Source: SXOA01 sp051004015
GTDB taxonomy: Bacteria; Planctomycetota; Planctomycetia; Pirellulales; Pirellulaceae
Direction of reading: 5' to 3'
Assembly (NCBI GenBank): GCA_051004015.1
Contig: JBPCKT010000109.1
Coordinates: forward strand, 12,139 to 76,138
Length of the DNA stretch: 64,000 nt
Shown here piece by piece: positions 42,791-50,947 of the stretch (position 1 is the stretch's first letter; every line of letters begins with the position of its first letter). The notes under the pieces are model-generated. The model had not been told where the DNA came from. It saw only the letters and a list, made by a program, of their open reading frames with translations, and did no database searches. A program made the translations under genes and the position numbers.

Positions 42791-43660
42791 CTATTGCACT
42801 CGCACTCCGCTATTGTCAATGGTGTAAGGCACAATCCGCTCGTCGCACGCGCTGCCGCGGTGCTTGGCGACGTACAAAGCACGAGTCAATCGGTCGCCGC
42901 TCCGGACTTTCCCCATGAAGATGATCGTGTTCGCGTTCGAGAGCACATCCCCCTCGTCCAGCCGGCGGCTGATGAGGTCGTCGAGCATCGTCTCGTGCGA
43001 AGTGTAGAGGAGCAGACAGCCGATGCGGGCGGGGTCGTAGACGTGGCGGGCGATTTCTTCGGCGTTCCGCAGATAGGCTTCGCGGAACAAGTCGCGGGCG
43101 ACCCACTCCGGATCCTTTCGCAGAATCTGATGGTAAAGGTACTCGAACAGATTGAACTGAATCGATTCCCCCGGCCGGTCGGTCGGCTCAATGCCGTCGA
43201 TCACCACCCGCTCGCAGCCGCGGACGAAGTTGCCATAGAGAAACCCAATCGCCGCCCGCAGCCGGGCGTTGAGCTGCGCCTGCCAGGCGTGCCAGTCGTC
43301 CCAGTCCAGGTCCCGCTTCGTCACCCGGCGGCCGGCGTAATCGAAGATGTGCAGATACTCCCCCGGCTCGCTGGCGAAGAAGCTATCAAGCGGCACCTGC
43401 TTGTCGGCATCGGCGACTGTGAGGTTCCAGTCGAAGATTCGGCGGGCGTATTCCGCATGGCTCTGCGAATCGCCGCGGCTGCTCATGTCGAAGATGACGC
43501 CGGGCCGACTTGATTCTTCCATTCCTGCGCGGGCAAACTGCACGCCGAGCTGCGTCTTGCCAATGCCCGTCGCACCAACGACAGCCGTCAGCGTGCCGGG
43601 AATCAGCCCGCCGCCGAGCAGCTCGTCGAGACCGGATATTCCTGTTTTCATCCTTTCCAT
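42791..43660 (-). CDS. KaiC/RAD55-like RecA-superfamily ATPase
   Basis: 289 residues from the ATG at 43660. Further upstream the frame stays open to 43753 but runs through a palindromic repeat, so I exclude it. The protein starts MERMKTGISGLDELLGGGLIPG, followed by Walker A GATGIGKTQL and Walker B-like ERVVIDGIEP. It is a single-domain member; KaiC itself has two. Such proteins act as ATP-dependent switches in signalling, but the partner is unknown. It is followed by the DUF697 GTPase 41 bases downstream. Confidence 0.85.
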   Translation of the reverse strand: MERMKTGISGLDELLGGGLIPGTLTAVVGATGIGKTQLGVQFARAGMEESSRPGVIFDMSSRGDSQSHAEYARRIFDWNLTVADADKQVPLDSFFASEPGEYLHIFDYAGRRVTKRDLDWDDWHAWQAQLNARLRAAIGFLYGNFVRGCERVVIDGIEPTDRPGESIQFNLFEYLYHQILRKDPEWVARDLFREAYLRNAEEIARHVYDPARIGCLLLYTSHETMLDDLISRRLDEGDVLSNANTIIFMGKVRSGDRLTRALYVAKHRGSACDERIVPYTIDNSGVRVQ

Positions 43661-43691
43661 GTTCGGTCGCCCATCAGTTAGTACCAGCAGA

Positions 43692-43766
43692 CCGCCTAAA
43701 GGCGGGACTCCAACGCCTGCTGGAGTTCCGTCTTTAGGCGGCTGTCCGCTCACGGAGTGAGCGGAC
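43692..43766. repeat. Two tandem hairpins between gltX and the KaiC-like gene
   Basis: Arms at 43692-43712 and 43721-43741 match at 19 of 21 positions read on opposite strands (core CCGCCTAAAG / CTTTAGGCGG) around an eight-base loop. Directly beside it, GTCCGCTCAC (43744-43753) and GTGAGCGGAC (43757-43766) form a perfect 10-bp stem with loop GGA, which overlaps the last codon of gltX. They may serve as a transcription barrier after gltX; no T-run is visible, so they are not typical intrinsic terminators. Confidence 0.78.
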
Positions 43767-45331
43767 TACTTTGCCAGCGCCCTATCCATCCTCTTCAAAC
43801 ACGCCTCTTTCCCAAGCAACGCCAGACAGTCATACACCCCCGGCCCCACGCTCTTGCCGGTGACGGCCACGCGGAGTGTATGCACGATGTCGCCAATCTT
43901 GATGTGCTCGGCCTCGATGAATTTCTTCATCGCCTCCTCCAGCGGGCCGACCTCGAATTCCTGCACGCCAGCCAGCACCGCGCGAAACTTTTCCAGCAGG
44001 TCCTTGGACTGCGGCGGAGCGACTCGTTTGGCGAAGTCCTGCTCGTCGTAGACGAAATCCTCGTCCTTCACGAAGAAGAAGTCCGAGTAGTTCAAAATGT
44101 CCCCCATCACCTTCAGCCGGTCGCCGGCGGCTTCCACGATGCGGGTGAGCTTGGGGCCGACATCGCAGGGGACGGGAGTCGGCAATAGCTTGGCGGCTTG
44201 CAAGAATGGAATCATTGCCGCCACCTTCTTTTTCACGTCCAGCTTCTGCATGTGCCGGTCCTGAAAACTCCACAGCTTCTTGGGGTCGAAGCTGGCGGGG
44301 GCCTTGGTGACGCGGGCGAGCGTGAAGTGGCGGATCATCTCCTCCACGGTCAGGTCCTCGGTCTTGTCGTCGAGCGACCAGCCGAGCAGCATCAGGTAAT
44401 TCAGGATGGCACTCGGCAGATACCCCACCTCGCGGTAGAAATCGACGATGACCGGGTTGAACGTGTCCGCGGTCAGCTCTTCCCCCTTCCCCAGGCGGGA
44501 GACGATCTCCACGCCACTGTCGTAGAGCCGTTTGAACTCCGGGTTCTTCAGGTACTGGGCGATTTTTCGCTTGCTCAGCTTGTTGTGGCTGCCGGGCTCG
44601 GCGACGAATGGCAGATGGGCGTATTCCGGCAGCGGATAGCCAAGCCCTTGCAGGATGAAAATCTGACGCGGCGTGTTGGAAAGATGCTCCTCCGCCCGGA
44701 TGACGTGGCTGATTTTGAAATCGAAATCGTCCACCACGCTCGCGAGGTGATAGAGGCAGGTCCCATCAGCCCGCTGGATGACATGGTCCTGCTCGCGGGC
44801 CCACTCAAAGACGCACTCGCCCCGAACGTGGTCCTGAAATTTGCATTGCCCCTCCCGCGGAATCTTGAGCCGCACCACTCCCTGCCGCCCCTCGGCCGCG
44901 AACTTCGCGGCCTGCTCGTCAGTCTCCGCCATCCACTTGCGGCTGTAGAGGAAGGCCTTCTTTTCCTTCTCCGCCTGCTCCCGCTCGGTCTTCAGTTCCT
45001 CCGGCGTGGCGAAATCGCGATACGCCAGTCCCTTCTCCAGCAGCACCTTCACCGCCGCCTGATACTGCGAGAGCCGCTGCGACTGGTAATACGGCCCATA
45101 CGGCCCACCGACCTCCGGCCCTTCATCCCAATCAATCCCCAGCCAGCGAAATCCCTCCAAAATCGGCTGCAGCGCCTCCTGCACGTTTCGCCCCGCGTCT
45201 GTATCGTCAATCCGCAGCAGAAACTGCCCCCCATGCTGCCGGGCAAACAGCCAGTTGAACAGCGCCGTGCGAACGCCGCCGATATGCAGGAAACCAGTCG
45301 GGCTGGGAGCGAAACGAGTGCGGACGGACAT
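43766..45331 (-). CDS. gltX: Glutamyl-tRNA synthetase
   Basis: 521 residues. Class I signatures are present: FAPSPTGFLHIGGVRTALFNW (HIGH as HIGG) and the second motif NKLSKRKIA (KLSKR). Interior sequences such as RIDDTDAGRNVQEAL and GLAYRDFATPEEL are typical. The C-terminal anticodon-binding domain is present and of normal length. It charges tRNA-Glu, and possibly tRNA-Gln if this organism uses the amidotransferase route. Its start lies next to a repeat-like GATTTGGGA region. Confidence 0.96.
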   Translation of the reverse strand: MSVRTRFAPSPTGFLHIGGVRTALFNWLFARQHGGQFLLRIDDTDAGRNVQEALQPILEGFRWLGIDWDEGPEVGGPYGPYYQSQRLSQYQAAVKVLLEKGLAYRDFATPEELKTEREQAEKEKKAFLYSRKWMAETDEQAAKFAAEGRQGVVRLKIPREGQCKFQDHVRGECVFEWAREQDHVIQRADGTCLYHLASVVDDFDFKISHVIRAEEHLSNTPRQIFILQGLGYPLPEYAHLPFVAEPGSHNKLSKRKIAQYLKNPEFKRLYDSGVEIVSRLGKGEELTADTFNPVIVDFYREVGYLPSAILNYLMLLGWSLDDKTEDLTVEEMIRHFTLARVTKAPASFDPKKLWSFQDRHMQKLDVKKKVAAMIPFLQAAKLLPTPVPCDVGPKLTRIVEAAGDRLKVMGDILNYSDFFFVKDEDFVYDEQDFAKRVAPPQSKDLLEKFRAVLAGVQEFEVGPLEEAMKKFIEAEHIKIGDIVHTLRVAVTGKSVGPGVYDCLALLGKEACLKRMDRALAK

Positions 45332-45907
45332 GGAGGGGACGATTGGGGATTTGGGACTCGTGGATTTGGGAATTGGACACCTAGTTGGGGCGCCGAGTTC
45401 AGTTCAAATTAGACCGGCGTGCAATGAAGTGGGCTAGGGCGGGAATTATTCCCTTAAGGATCCTGCCGTCGTTGATCCTCCGCAAAAAGTTATAAGCGGT
45501 TGACAAAGGGCGGTTATTCACTTTTCTGACCTCTATTTTTGAGCGTTCGGGCCTGTACTCAACTCGCCTAACCACTTGTCCCATCGTCACTTTCGTTTTC
45601 TCCGACGCTGAATTTCTTGATTCACTTGCCTCGAAGTTCATTCACCTCATTCGCACCCTAACTGGGGGGTGGCTCGTCACTTTTATAAGCTATTTTTCAT
45701 GACACTTTGCACAACAGGTGATCTTCTTAGTGTCAATTTATCCTCCATTAACCGTTAGTTGTCCATCAACGGCCCATCACCTTGTCCCGCGCGCAGCGCC
45801 GCCGCCGGATGACATAGTATACACTTGAACCGTTGTCTTGGGAAGCCCTCAGCGGAAGTTTTTTCAAGATTTTTTGGCCCTCCCCAAACGTGCCTAAGTA
45901 CGACCTA
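45332..45907. other. Non-coding stretch upstream of gltX with unusually low GC
   Basis: No credible coding frame was found on either strand; the longest minus-strand frame (45399-45641) lacks a start context and any family resemblance. From about 45480 to 45800 the sequence is clearly richer in A and T than the rest of the window. This could hold the gltX promoter, an unrecognised small RNA or the remnant of a foreign insert. Confidence 0.4.
45341..45377. repeat. Short degenerate direct repeat upstream of gltX
   Basis: The word GATTTGGGA occurs twice about 15 bases apart (45348-45356, 45363-45371), flanked by GATTGGGG and GGGAATTGG variants. It lies in the leader of gltX. It resembles the short low-complexity AATCC-type repeats seen in planctomycete intergenic DNA; no regulatory role can be argued from sequence alone. 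Confidence 0.5.
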
Positions 45908-46125
45908 TTTCAGCCGCGGCAGCGGCGACCAGAAACCAGCCCACGGCGCGAGCCGTGGGTGAACAGAAAATGCGAGCCCAAAACCCCGGAAGGGGTGAAA
46001 GAACGTGTGGAGTCTTCGCGAGAGCGACTGCTCCATCACCCCTGCCGGGGTTCCGACTTGTCATACAACGTTTCCCCACGGCTTGCGCCGTGGGCTGAAA
46101 TCTATCGCCGCTGCCGCGGCTGAAA
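45908..46125. repeat. 218-bp palindromic element with perfect 21-bp inverted ends and four internal hairpins
   Basis: The terminal arms 45908-45928 and 46105-46125 are exact inverse complements (core GCCGCGGCAGCGGC). Inside are two matching hairpins, CCCACGGC-GCGA-GCCGTGGG (45940-45959) and CCCACGGC-TTGC-GCCGTGGG (46075-46094), and two C-rich/G-rich hairpins CCCC-GGAA-GGGG (45984-45995) and ACCCC-TGCC-GGGGT (46038-46051). The whole unit is symmetrical and carries no gene. This is the layout of a non-autonomous palindromic element rather than a terminator. Confidence 0.82.
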
Positions 46126-46259
46126 AAGCGGCTTTGGCTGCGGTGCCGCATCCTTTGCCGCCGATTTGGCGGAGGCTGAGATTCCAGAAAACAGGCCCTC
46201 CCCGTTACAATGCCCTCCTATTGATACAGACTGCGAAGTCTTGTGGAGACAATAAGACT

Positions 46260-46466
46260 GTGGAACCAAACTTACACGAACCGCCTGAACAGTTCTCGAT
46301 GGTCATCGAGTGCGTCAGCTCTTACCACTGTAGTGAGCAGTCCGATGGAAGCCTCGACATCGTCATTCGTGTCCCGCGACGGTTTGCGGACCTTTGGCTC
46401 GTAAAGCTGTCAGATTTGAGAGCGACGGAAGAAGAGATCAGGGAATATGAACCCCCGACGAAATAG
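46260..46466 (+). CDS. Small hypothetical protein
   Basis: 68 residues from a GTG at 46260 with GGAG 11 bases before it; an ATG at 46299 would give 55 residues. The second half (LDIVIRVPRRFADLWLVKLSDL) is well-formed and the codon use is ordinary. It ends four bases before the start of the next small gene, which supports joint translation. No family is recognised, so it could be a false frame. Confidence 0.45.
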   Translation: MEPNLHEPPEQFSMVIECVSSYHCSEQSDGSLDIVIRVPRRFADLWLVKLSDLRATEEEIREYEPPTK

Positions 46467-46470
46467 CACG

Positions 46471-46647
46471 ATGAAATTCTCCATCCGCGACCTGCTGCTC
46501 GTGACGGTGATTGTGGTCCTGGCCGCGGGGTGGTGGGTGGATAGAAGCAGGCTGGCAAGCGAGTTGAAGAGACTGACTAAGAAACCGAGCCTAATCGACG
46601 AAATCAATCGCTCCTTCGAAGAAGAAGAGAAAAAAGGACTGCCGTAG
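46471..46647 (+). CDS. Small single-pass membrane protein, planctomycete MKFSIRDLLLVTVIV type
   Basis: 58 residues from the ATG at 46471. It begins MKFSIRDLLLVTVIVVLAAGW, a very characteristic start shared by many small and large planctomycete membrane proteins, then WWVDRSRLASELKRLTKKP and an acidic coiled tail. It probably has one transmembrane helix with the charged tail in the cytoplasm or periplasm. Function unknown. An in-frame ATG at 46447 is less likely because it overlaps the previous stop. Confidence 0.68.
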   Translation: MKFSIRDLLLVTVIVVLAAGWWVDRSRLASELKRLTKKPSLIDEINRSFEEEEKKGLP

Positions 46648-46687
46648 TCAGAGGAATCGACCGGGTACTTTTTGGTTGAGGTTGGCA

Positions 46688-47692
46688 CTACTTCACCCGT
46701 ATCCGCGGATCCAACCAGACAAACAGCAGATCCACCAGAAAATTGATGCTGACGAACATGGTGGCGATGACGATGGCGGCCCCTTGGACGGCGGGGTAGT
46801 CGGTGTCGCCGACGACCGCGTTCTTTACGTACAGGCCGAGGCCGGGCCAGTCGAAGACCGTTTCGGTCAGGACGGCTCCGGAGAGGAGCAGGCCGATTTG
46901 CAGGCCGACGATGTTGCTGATGGGGACTGCGGCGTTGGGAAGGGCGTGGCGGAGGACGACCCGGAGCAGGCTGCTTCCTTTGGCCCGGGCGGTGCGGATG
47001 TAATCCGCCGAAAGGACTTCCAACATGCTGCCGCGAGTAATGCGGGCGATGATGGCCATGGGGATGGTGCTGAGGGCGGCGGCGGGGAGGGCCAGATGAT
47101 GCAGCACCGCGGGGAGCAGATCGAGCCGGCCGCGGAGCAGGGTGTCGAGCGTGTACAGGCCGGTGAGGGACTCAAAGGCGGCTTCGGTGGAAGGGAGCCG
47201 CCCGCTGACGGGGAACCAGGGGAGCAGGGCACGCAGGCCGATGGCGAGGAAGAAGACCGGAACGCTGACGCCGAGCAGCGAGCCGAATGTGCAGAGCCGG
47301 TCGGGCCAGCGATTCTTCCAGACGGCAGCAGCGGTTCCCGCCGCCATGCCAAAGGGGATGGCGAGGGCGAGGGCGGCGAACGTCAATTCGATAGTGGCTG
47401 GGACTTTCTCGAGGAGTTCGCCGGCCACGCTTCTCGTCGGCCGGGCGATGGATTCGCCAAAATCTCCATAGCGAAGAATCCGCCAATAGAACATTCCGAG
47501 CTGTTCATAGATGGGTCGGTCCCAGCCGTACTGTTTTTCCAGCCACTCCATCTGTTTCTGGTCAGCATGTTGGCCGAAGCGGGCCAGGAGTGGATTCCCT
47601 GGCAGGGCCCGCATGGCCAGAAAGACGAGAGTGACGGCGACAAAGATGGTCGCCAGCGCGTGGCCCAAGCGGCGGAGCAGATAGGAGGTCAC
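46688..47692 (-). CDS. ABC transporter permease (DppB/OppB family)
   Basis: 334 residues from a GTG at 47692 that overlaps the stop of the substrate-binding protein gene by four bases (GTGA). The N-terminal helix LLRRLGHALATIFVAVTLVF, the RALPGNP segment and the cytoplasmic loop IIARITRGSMLEVLSADYIRTARAKG with the following helices are the DppB pattern, and the end FVWLDPRIRVK is typical. It forms half of a peptide/nickel-type channel. No DppC permease or ATPase gene follows; the next gene is convergent. The partner subunits must be encoded elsewhere if the transporter is functional. Confidence 0.9.
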   Translation of the reverse strand: MTSYLLRRLGHALATIFVAVTLVFLAMRALPGNPLLARFGQHADQKQMEWLEKQYGWDRPIYEQLGMFYWRILRYGDFGESIARPTRSVAGELLEKVPATIELTFAALALAIPFGMAAGTAAAVWKNRWPDRLCTFGSLLGVSVPVFFLAIGLRALLPWFPVSGRLPSTEAAFESLTGLYTLDTLLRGRLDLLPAVLHHLALPAAALSTIPMAIIARITRGSMLEVLSADYIRTARAKGSSLLRVVLRHALPNAAVPISNIVGLQIGLLLSGAVLTETVFDWPGLGLYVKNAVVGDTDYPAVQGAAIVIATMFVSINFLVDLLFVWLDPRIRVK

Positions 47693-49434
47693 TTCGCCGC
47701 CTCGAAATGGGCATTGCGAAAGCGGACCAGGGCCGTTGTATGAAGCTGAAAGCCGGCCAGGCCGCGAACGTGGGCCGTGCGGATTTGCGTATGGGCCAGC
47801 GGCACGACGGGGACTTCTTGCAGGATGAGACGTTGGGCGTCGCTGTAAATCTTCAGCCGTTTCTCCTTGTCCATCTCCTTTTGTCCGGCGATGAGCAGCT
47901 CGTGCAGCTTGTCGCTGCGGAAGCGGCTGAGGTTGTTGCCGGCGTCCGAGATGTTGTCCTGATCGCACAGAGAATAGAGGAAGTTATCCGGGTCGTTGTT
48001 GTCGCTGTTCCAGCCGGCCAGGCCGAGCTGGTGCTCGCCGGCCATCAGTGCCCGGAAATGCTCGCTGACATCGCGGCCACGGATGCTGAGTTCGATGCCA
48101 ATGGCCGCGAGCGAGTCCTTAAGAAACTTGGCCATCGGCAGCGGTTGTTGCAGGTAAGTGCGGGCCTGGTTCATCACCGAGAGCTCCAGCTTGATGGGAA
48201 GCTTCAGCCCGTCTTCCTTTGCGGCCTCTTGCATGAGCTCTTTCGCTCTCGCCAAATCAAACGGGCGGTCTTTCAGCGTTTTATCATGCCCCCACATCGT
48301 TGGCGGAACCATGCTGACGCCCACCTGGGCATTGCCGCCGTATCCAATTTGCAGCAGCGTTTTCTTGTCGATTGCCAGTGCGATTGCTTCGCGGACTTTG
48401 TGATTGCCAAGCGGCGACTTCTCGACGTTCATGGTGAGGTACGCGACGTTCATGGCCTCGTGGCTCTGCACAACCAATTTTTCATTCTTGGCGAGCACGT
48501 CAAGCTCGGCGGGGGAGAGTCCTTCGGCAATGTGGATTTCGCCGCGCTCCAATCGCTGCATGCGGGTGGCATTTTCCTGCACGGGGACGATGATGAGCGT
48601 TTTGATTTTCGCCGGGCCGCGCCAGTGCTCGTCAAATCGCTCCAATACGAGTTGCTGCCCCCGGTTCCACTTGACGAACTTGAACGGCCCAGTGCCGACG
48701 GGATGTTCCGCAAAGTTGCGGCCATGCTCGTCGAGACCCATCGGACTGGCAATGCTGGCAGGGAACATGGCCAGGTTGTTCAGAAAAATCGCGCTGGGAT
48801 GCGAGAGCTTGAAGATAACGGTCAAGTCATCTGGAGTCTCTATCGCCTGAATCATGCTGTAGGCGGATTGGTAGGGACGCACCGCGTCGTAGACATGGGG
48901 ATGGGCGAGCAGGCCGGTTTTTTTTGGCTGCGAAGAAGCATCGCTCTTTGGAGGTTTTTTGCCCGGGGGCTTGTCGCCTGCCGGCACTGAGGACTCCGCA
49001 AACTCCAGCGGCACCAGCAGGCGGTCAAACGTCAGCTTCACAGCCGCGGCATTGCACAGGCTGCCGTCGTGGAAGAGGACACCTGGACGGAGCTTGAAGA
49101 TCCAGGTGAGGCCGTCGTCAGAAGTCTGCCAAGACTCGGCAAGGGACGGGACGAGGTCCGTGGTGGTCTCGTCGTAGGCGACGAGCGTGTCGAAGACGTT
49201 GGTGATGACGTGGACCGCTTCCGCGATATCGGTGTTTGTAGGGTCCAGCGTCTTGGGGTCGTCTGACTGCGCATAAATCAGCACGTCCTGGCGGCTGTCA
49301 CTTCCACTGCCGCCACATCCAGCCGCGGCTAGAAGCGATGCGGCAAAAAGAGACAGGCAGGCGATTTTGCACAATGACGAAACCCGAATGACGAATGACG
49401 AATGAAACGCAATTATCAATTCGCCATTCGTCAT
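47689..49434 (-). CDS. Peptide-type ABC transporter substrate-binding lipoprotein
   Basis: 581 residues from the ATG at 49434. The first 20 residues are translated from an interspersed repeat, and a TTG at 49374 giving MCKIACLSLFAASLLAAAGC is a plausible alternative start. The lipobox LAAAGC fixes the anchor cysteine. The SBP_bac_5 fold is clear: SDDPKTLDPTNTDIAEAVHV, SLAESWQTSDDGLTWIFKLR, PVGTGPFKFVKWNRGQQL, and KVREAIALAIDKKTLLQI. A Lys/Pro-rich insert (KPPGKKPPKS) lies near 150. It binds peptides or similar ligands outside the cytoplasmic membrane and is translationally coupled to the permease. Confidence 0.9.
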   Translation of the reverse strand: MTNGELIIAFHSSFVIRVSSLCKIACLSLFAASLLAAAGCGGSGSDSRQDVLIYAQSDDPKTLDPTNTDIAEAVHVITNVFDTLVAYDETTTDLVPSLAESWQTSDDGLTWIFKLRPGVLFHDGSLCNAAAVKLTFDRLLVPLEFAESSVPAGDKPPGKKPPKSDASSQPKKTGLLAHPHVYDAVRPYQSAYSMIQAIETPDDLTVIFKLSHPSAIFLNNLAMFPASIASPMGLDEHGRNFAEHPVGTGPFKFVKWNRGQQLVLERFDEHWRGPAKIKTLIIVPVQENATRMQRLERGEIHIAEGLSPAELDVLAKNEKLVVQSHEAMNVAYLTMNVEKSPLGNHKVREAIALAIDKKTLLQIGYGGNAQVGVSMVPPTMWGHDKTLKDRPFDLARAKELMQEAAKEDGLKLPIKLELSVMNQARTYLQQPLPMAKFLKDSLAAIGIELSIRGRDVSEHFRALMAGEHQLGLAGWNSDNNDPDNFLYSLCDQDNISDAGNNLSRFRSDKLHELLIAGQKEMDKEKRLKIYSDAQRLILQEVPVVPLAHTQIRTAHVRGLAGFQLHTTALVRFRNAHFEAAK

Positions 49435-49455
49435 TCGAATTTCGTCATTCCGCCG
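49373..49455. repeat. Inverted interspersed repeat (ATTCGTCATTCG family), copy 2
   Basis: Left arm 49373-49409 contains CGAATGACGAATGACGAATG; right arm about 49421-49455 contains CCATTCGTCATTCGAATTTC. The arms are imperfect inverse complements and share the core words ATTCGTCATTCG and CGAATGACGAATG with the copy at 23173-23285. The element spans the annotated ATG of the substrate-binding protein, supplying its first codons. Confidence 0.8.
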
Positions 49456-49461
49456 CTCCAG

Positions 49462-49740
49462 CTACTTCCCAGCCAGCGGCTCTTTTTTCTCAGTGATCAC
49501 CGGGCACTGCAGGGACATCTCGGCGTTGAGCTCGATGAAGGGCTTCTGGTCCTCGGGTATGTTGTCCTGGTGGAAGATGGCTTCCACGGGGCATTCCGGG
49601 ACGCAGGCTTCGCAGTCGATGCATTCATCCGGGTGGATGTACAGCATCTGCTCCCCTTCGTAGAAGCACTCCACCGGGCAAACCACCACGCAATCGGTGT
49701 ATTTGCAGCCGAAGCAAGCCTGAACGACAATATGAGCCAT
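49462..49740 (-). CDS. fdxA: Seven-iron ferredoxin
   Basis: 92 residues. Nine cysteines at 9, 12, 17, 21, 25, 40, 43, 46 and 50 have the same spacing as Azotobacter ferredoxin I, which holds one [3Fe-4S] and one [4Fe-4S] cluster. The motif CIDCEACVPECPVEAI is canonical. It is a small electron carrier; the partner is unknown. It stands alone, 27 bases upstream of the substrate-binding protein on the same strand but separated from it by the repeat. Confidence 0.92.
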   Translation of the reverse strand: MAHIVVQACFGCKYTDCVVVCPVECFYEGEQMLYIHPDECIDCEACVPECPVEAIFHQDNIPEDQKPFIELNAEMSLQCPVITEKKEPLAGK

Positions 49741-50249
49741 GGAACTAATTCTCCGTTAGCGACAGGCGCGTGTAGCAAAGTAGTTTAACGAATCGGCTGC
49801 GGAGGTGGGAAACCGTGAGGCCGCAGCGGTGCTAAATCCTTAAGGTCGGCAATCTGCCGGTTGGGAAAAAATAGACGATTACGCGAAGTTGCGGATTCTC
49901 TGCGTAAAATTCAAAAAGGCACTTCCAATCGAGGGCACCAAGTGCTTACCCTGAAACGACTTCCGGCCCGCGAGCGGAATTTTGGAATCGTAATAGTCGG
50001 CGGAAAGACTGTCAAGCGGCCACTCCGCCCGCGAACACGCTAGCCGGCAAATGCGTTATTAAGCTTGCCCCAAAAGTTTCCCCTACGTAAAATGTTGCAA
50101 GTTAGGCACTTTGGGCGAGAAGTGGCATACGAGGAGGTCGAATAAGGGAGTGTGACGCGGCTCAGGGAACGTGATTTGCCTATGCAGGCAGACGCCGAGA
50201 CTCGCGGAAAGACAATCGTCCTCGGGCCGACGGAACAAGAGGTGTTATC
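49741..50249. other. Non-coding stretch upstream of the first sigma factor
   Basis: About 500 bases between fdxA (read leftward) and the sigma gene (read rightward). The only frame of note, 49861-50043, starts with TTG, has no family resemblance and is basic throughout, so I do not call it. Promoters for both flanking genes should be here. GC falls somewhat between 49860 and 50120. Confidence 0.45.
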
Positions 50250-50858
50250 GTGGCTCTATCGGAAATCGACAAACAACTACTCAAGCGTTGCCTGGACCGT
50301 GAGCCCCGCGCGTGGGAGGACTTCGTCGACCGCTTCGTCGGTCTGGTTGTCCACGTCGTCAACCACACCGGCAGCTCCCGCGCGATCCAAATTGCCGAGC
50401 AGGACCGAGAGGACTTCACGGCAGAGGTTTTTCTCTCCATCCTGGCGGACGACTTTGCCGCGCTCAAGCGGTTTCGCGGTGCTAGCAGCCTCGCGACCTA
50501 TCTGACCGTGATTGCCCGCCGGGTCGTCGTCCGCGAGCTCCTCAAACGAAAGATTTCCGCCTTGCCTCCGGGTGAATCGGGGATCTTGCAGCGCCAGGCG
50601 GAAGCGCAGCATAAGAACGGCAACCGCCACAGCCCTTCCGCGGAAGAGCGCTTCGATAACCGCGATGAAGTCCAAAAGTTGATGGACAGCCTTCCCCAGG
50701 CAGAAGCCGAAGTAGTGCGGCTCTACCATTTGGAAGGGAAGAGCTACCACGAGATCAGCGCCCACATGAGCATCCCCGAAAACAGCATCGGCCCCACCCT
50801 CAGCCGAGCCCGCGCTCGGATGCGGCAAGAAGCGATGGGGTCATCTTCGGTGCATTAA
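50250..50858 (+). CDS. Sigma-70 family RNA polymerase sigma factor (ECF-like)
   Basis: 202 residues with a GTG start at 50250. Region 2 includes REDFTAEVFLSILADDFAALKRFRGASSLATYLTVIARRVVVRELL, and region 4 includes LPQAEAEVVRLYHLEGKSYHEISAHMSIPENSIGPTLSRAR (helix-turn-helix). There is no sigma-3 domain, matching ECF factors. A second ECF-type gene follows 89 bases downstream, then a Ser/Thr kinase, an arrangement that recurs in planctomycetes, where phosphorylation may replace anti-sigma factors. The regulon is unknown. Confidence 0.85.
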   Translation: MALSEIDKQLLKRCLDREPRAWEDFVDRFVGLVVHVVNHTGSSRAIQIAEQDREDFTAEVFLSILADDFAALKRFRGASSLATYLTVIARRVVVRELLKRKISALPPGESGILQRQAEAQHKNGNRHSPSAEERFDNRDEVQKLMDSLPQAEAEVVRLYHLEGKSYHEISAHMSIPENSIGPTLSRARARMRQEAMGSSSVH

Positions 50859-50947
50859 GCAGCGGCCGCTTTTCTTCTAGGTCTTGCTTTCGACCGTATT
50901 GAGGTTCGCGCAAGCGGGTTATAGTAGGCGGCGGAGAATGCGCCACT

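Noticed and set aside
43661..43753. N-terminal extension of the KaiC-like ATPase
   Set aside because: Encoded by the double hairpin repeat; the domain starts at MKTGISGLDEL.
43744..43766. Intrinsic terminator of gltX
   Set aside because: The stem is strong but no run of T follows on the transcribed strand; it fits a palindromic repeat better.
45399..45641. 80-codon minus-strand frame upstream of gltX
   Set aside because: Runs through AT-rich non-coding DNA with no recognised motif.
49861..50043. 60-codon basic frame upstream of the sigma factor
   Set aside because: TTG start, no ribosome-binding site, no resemblance to a family.
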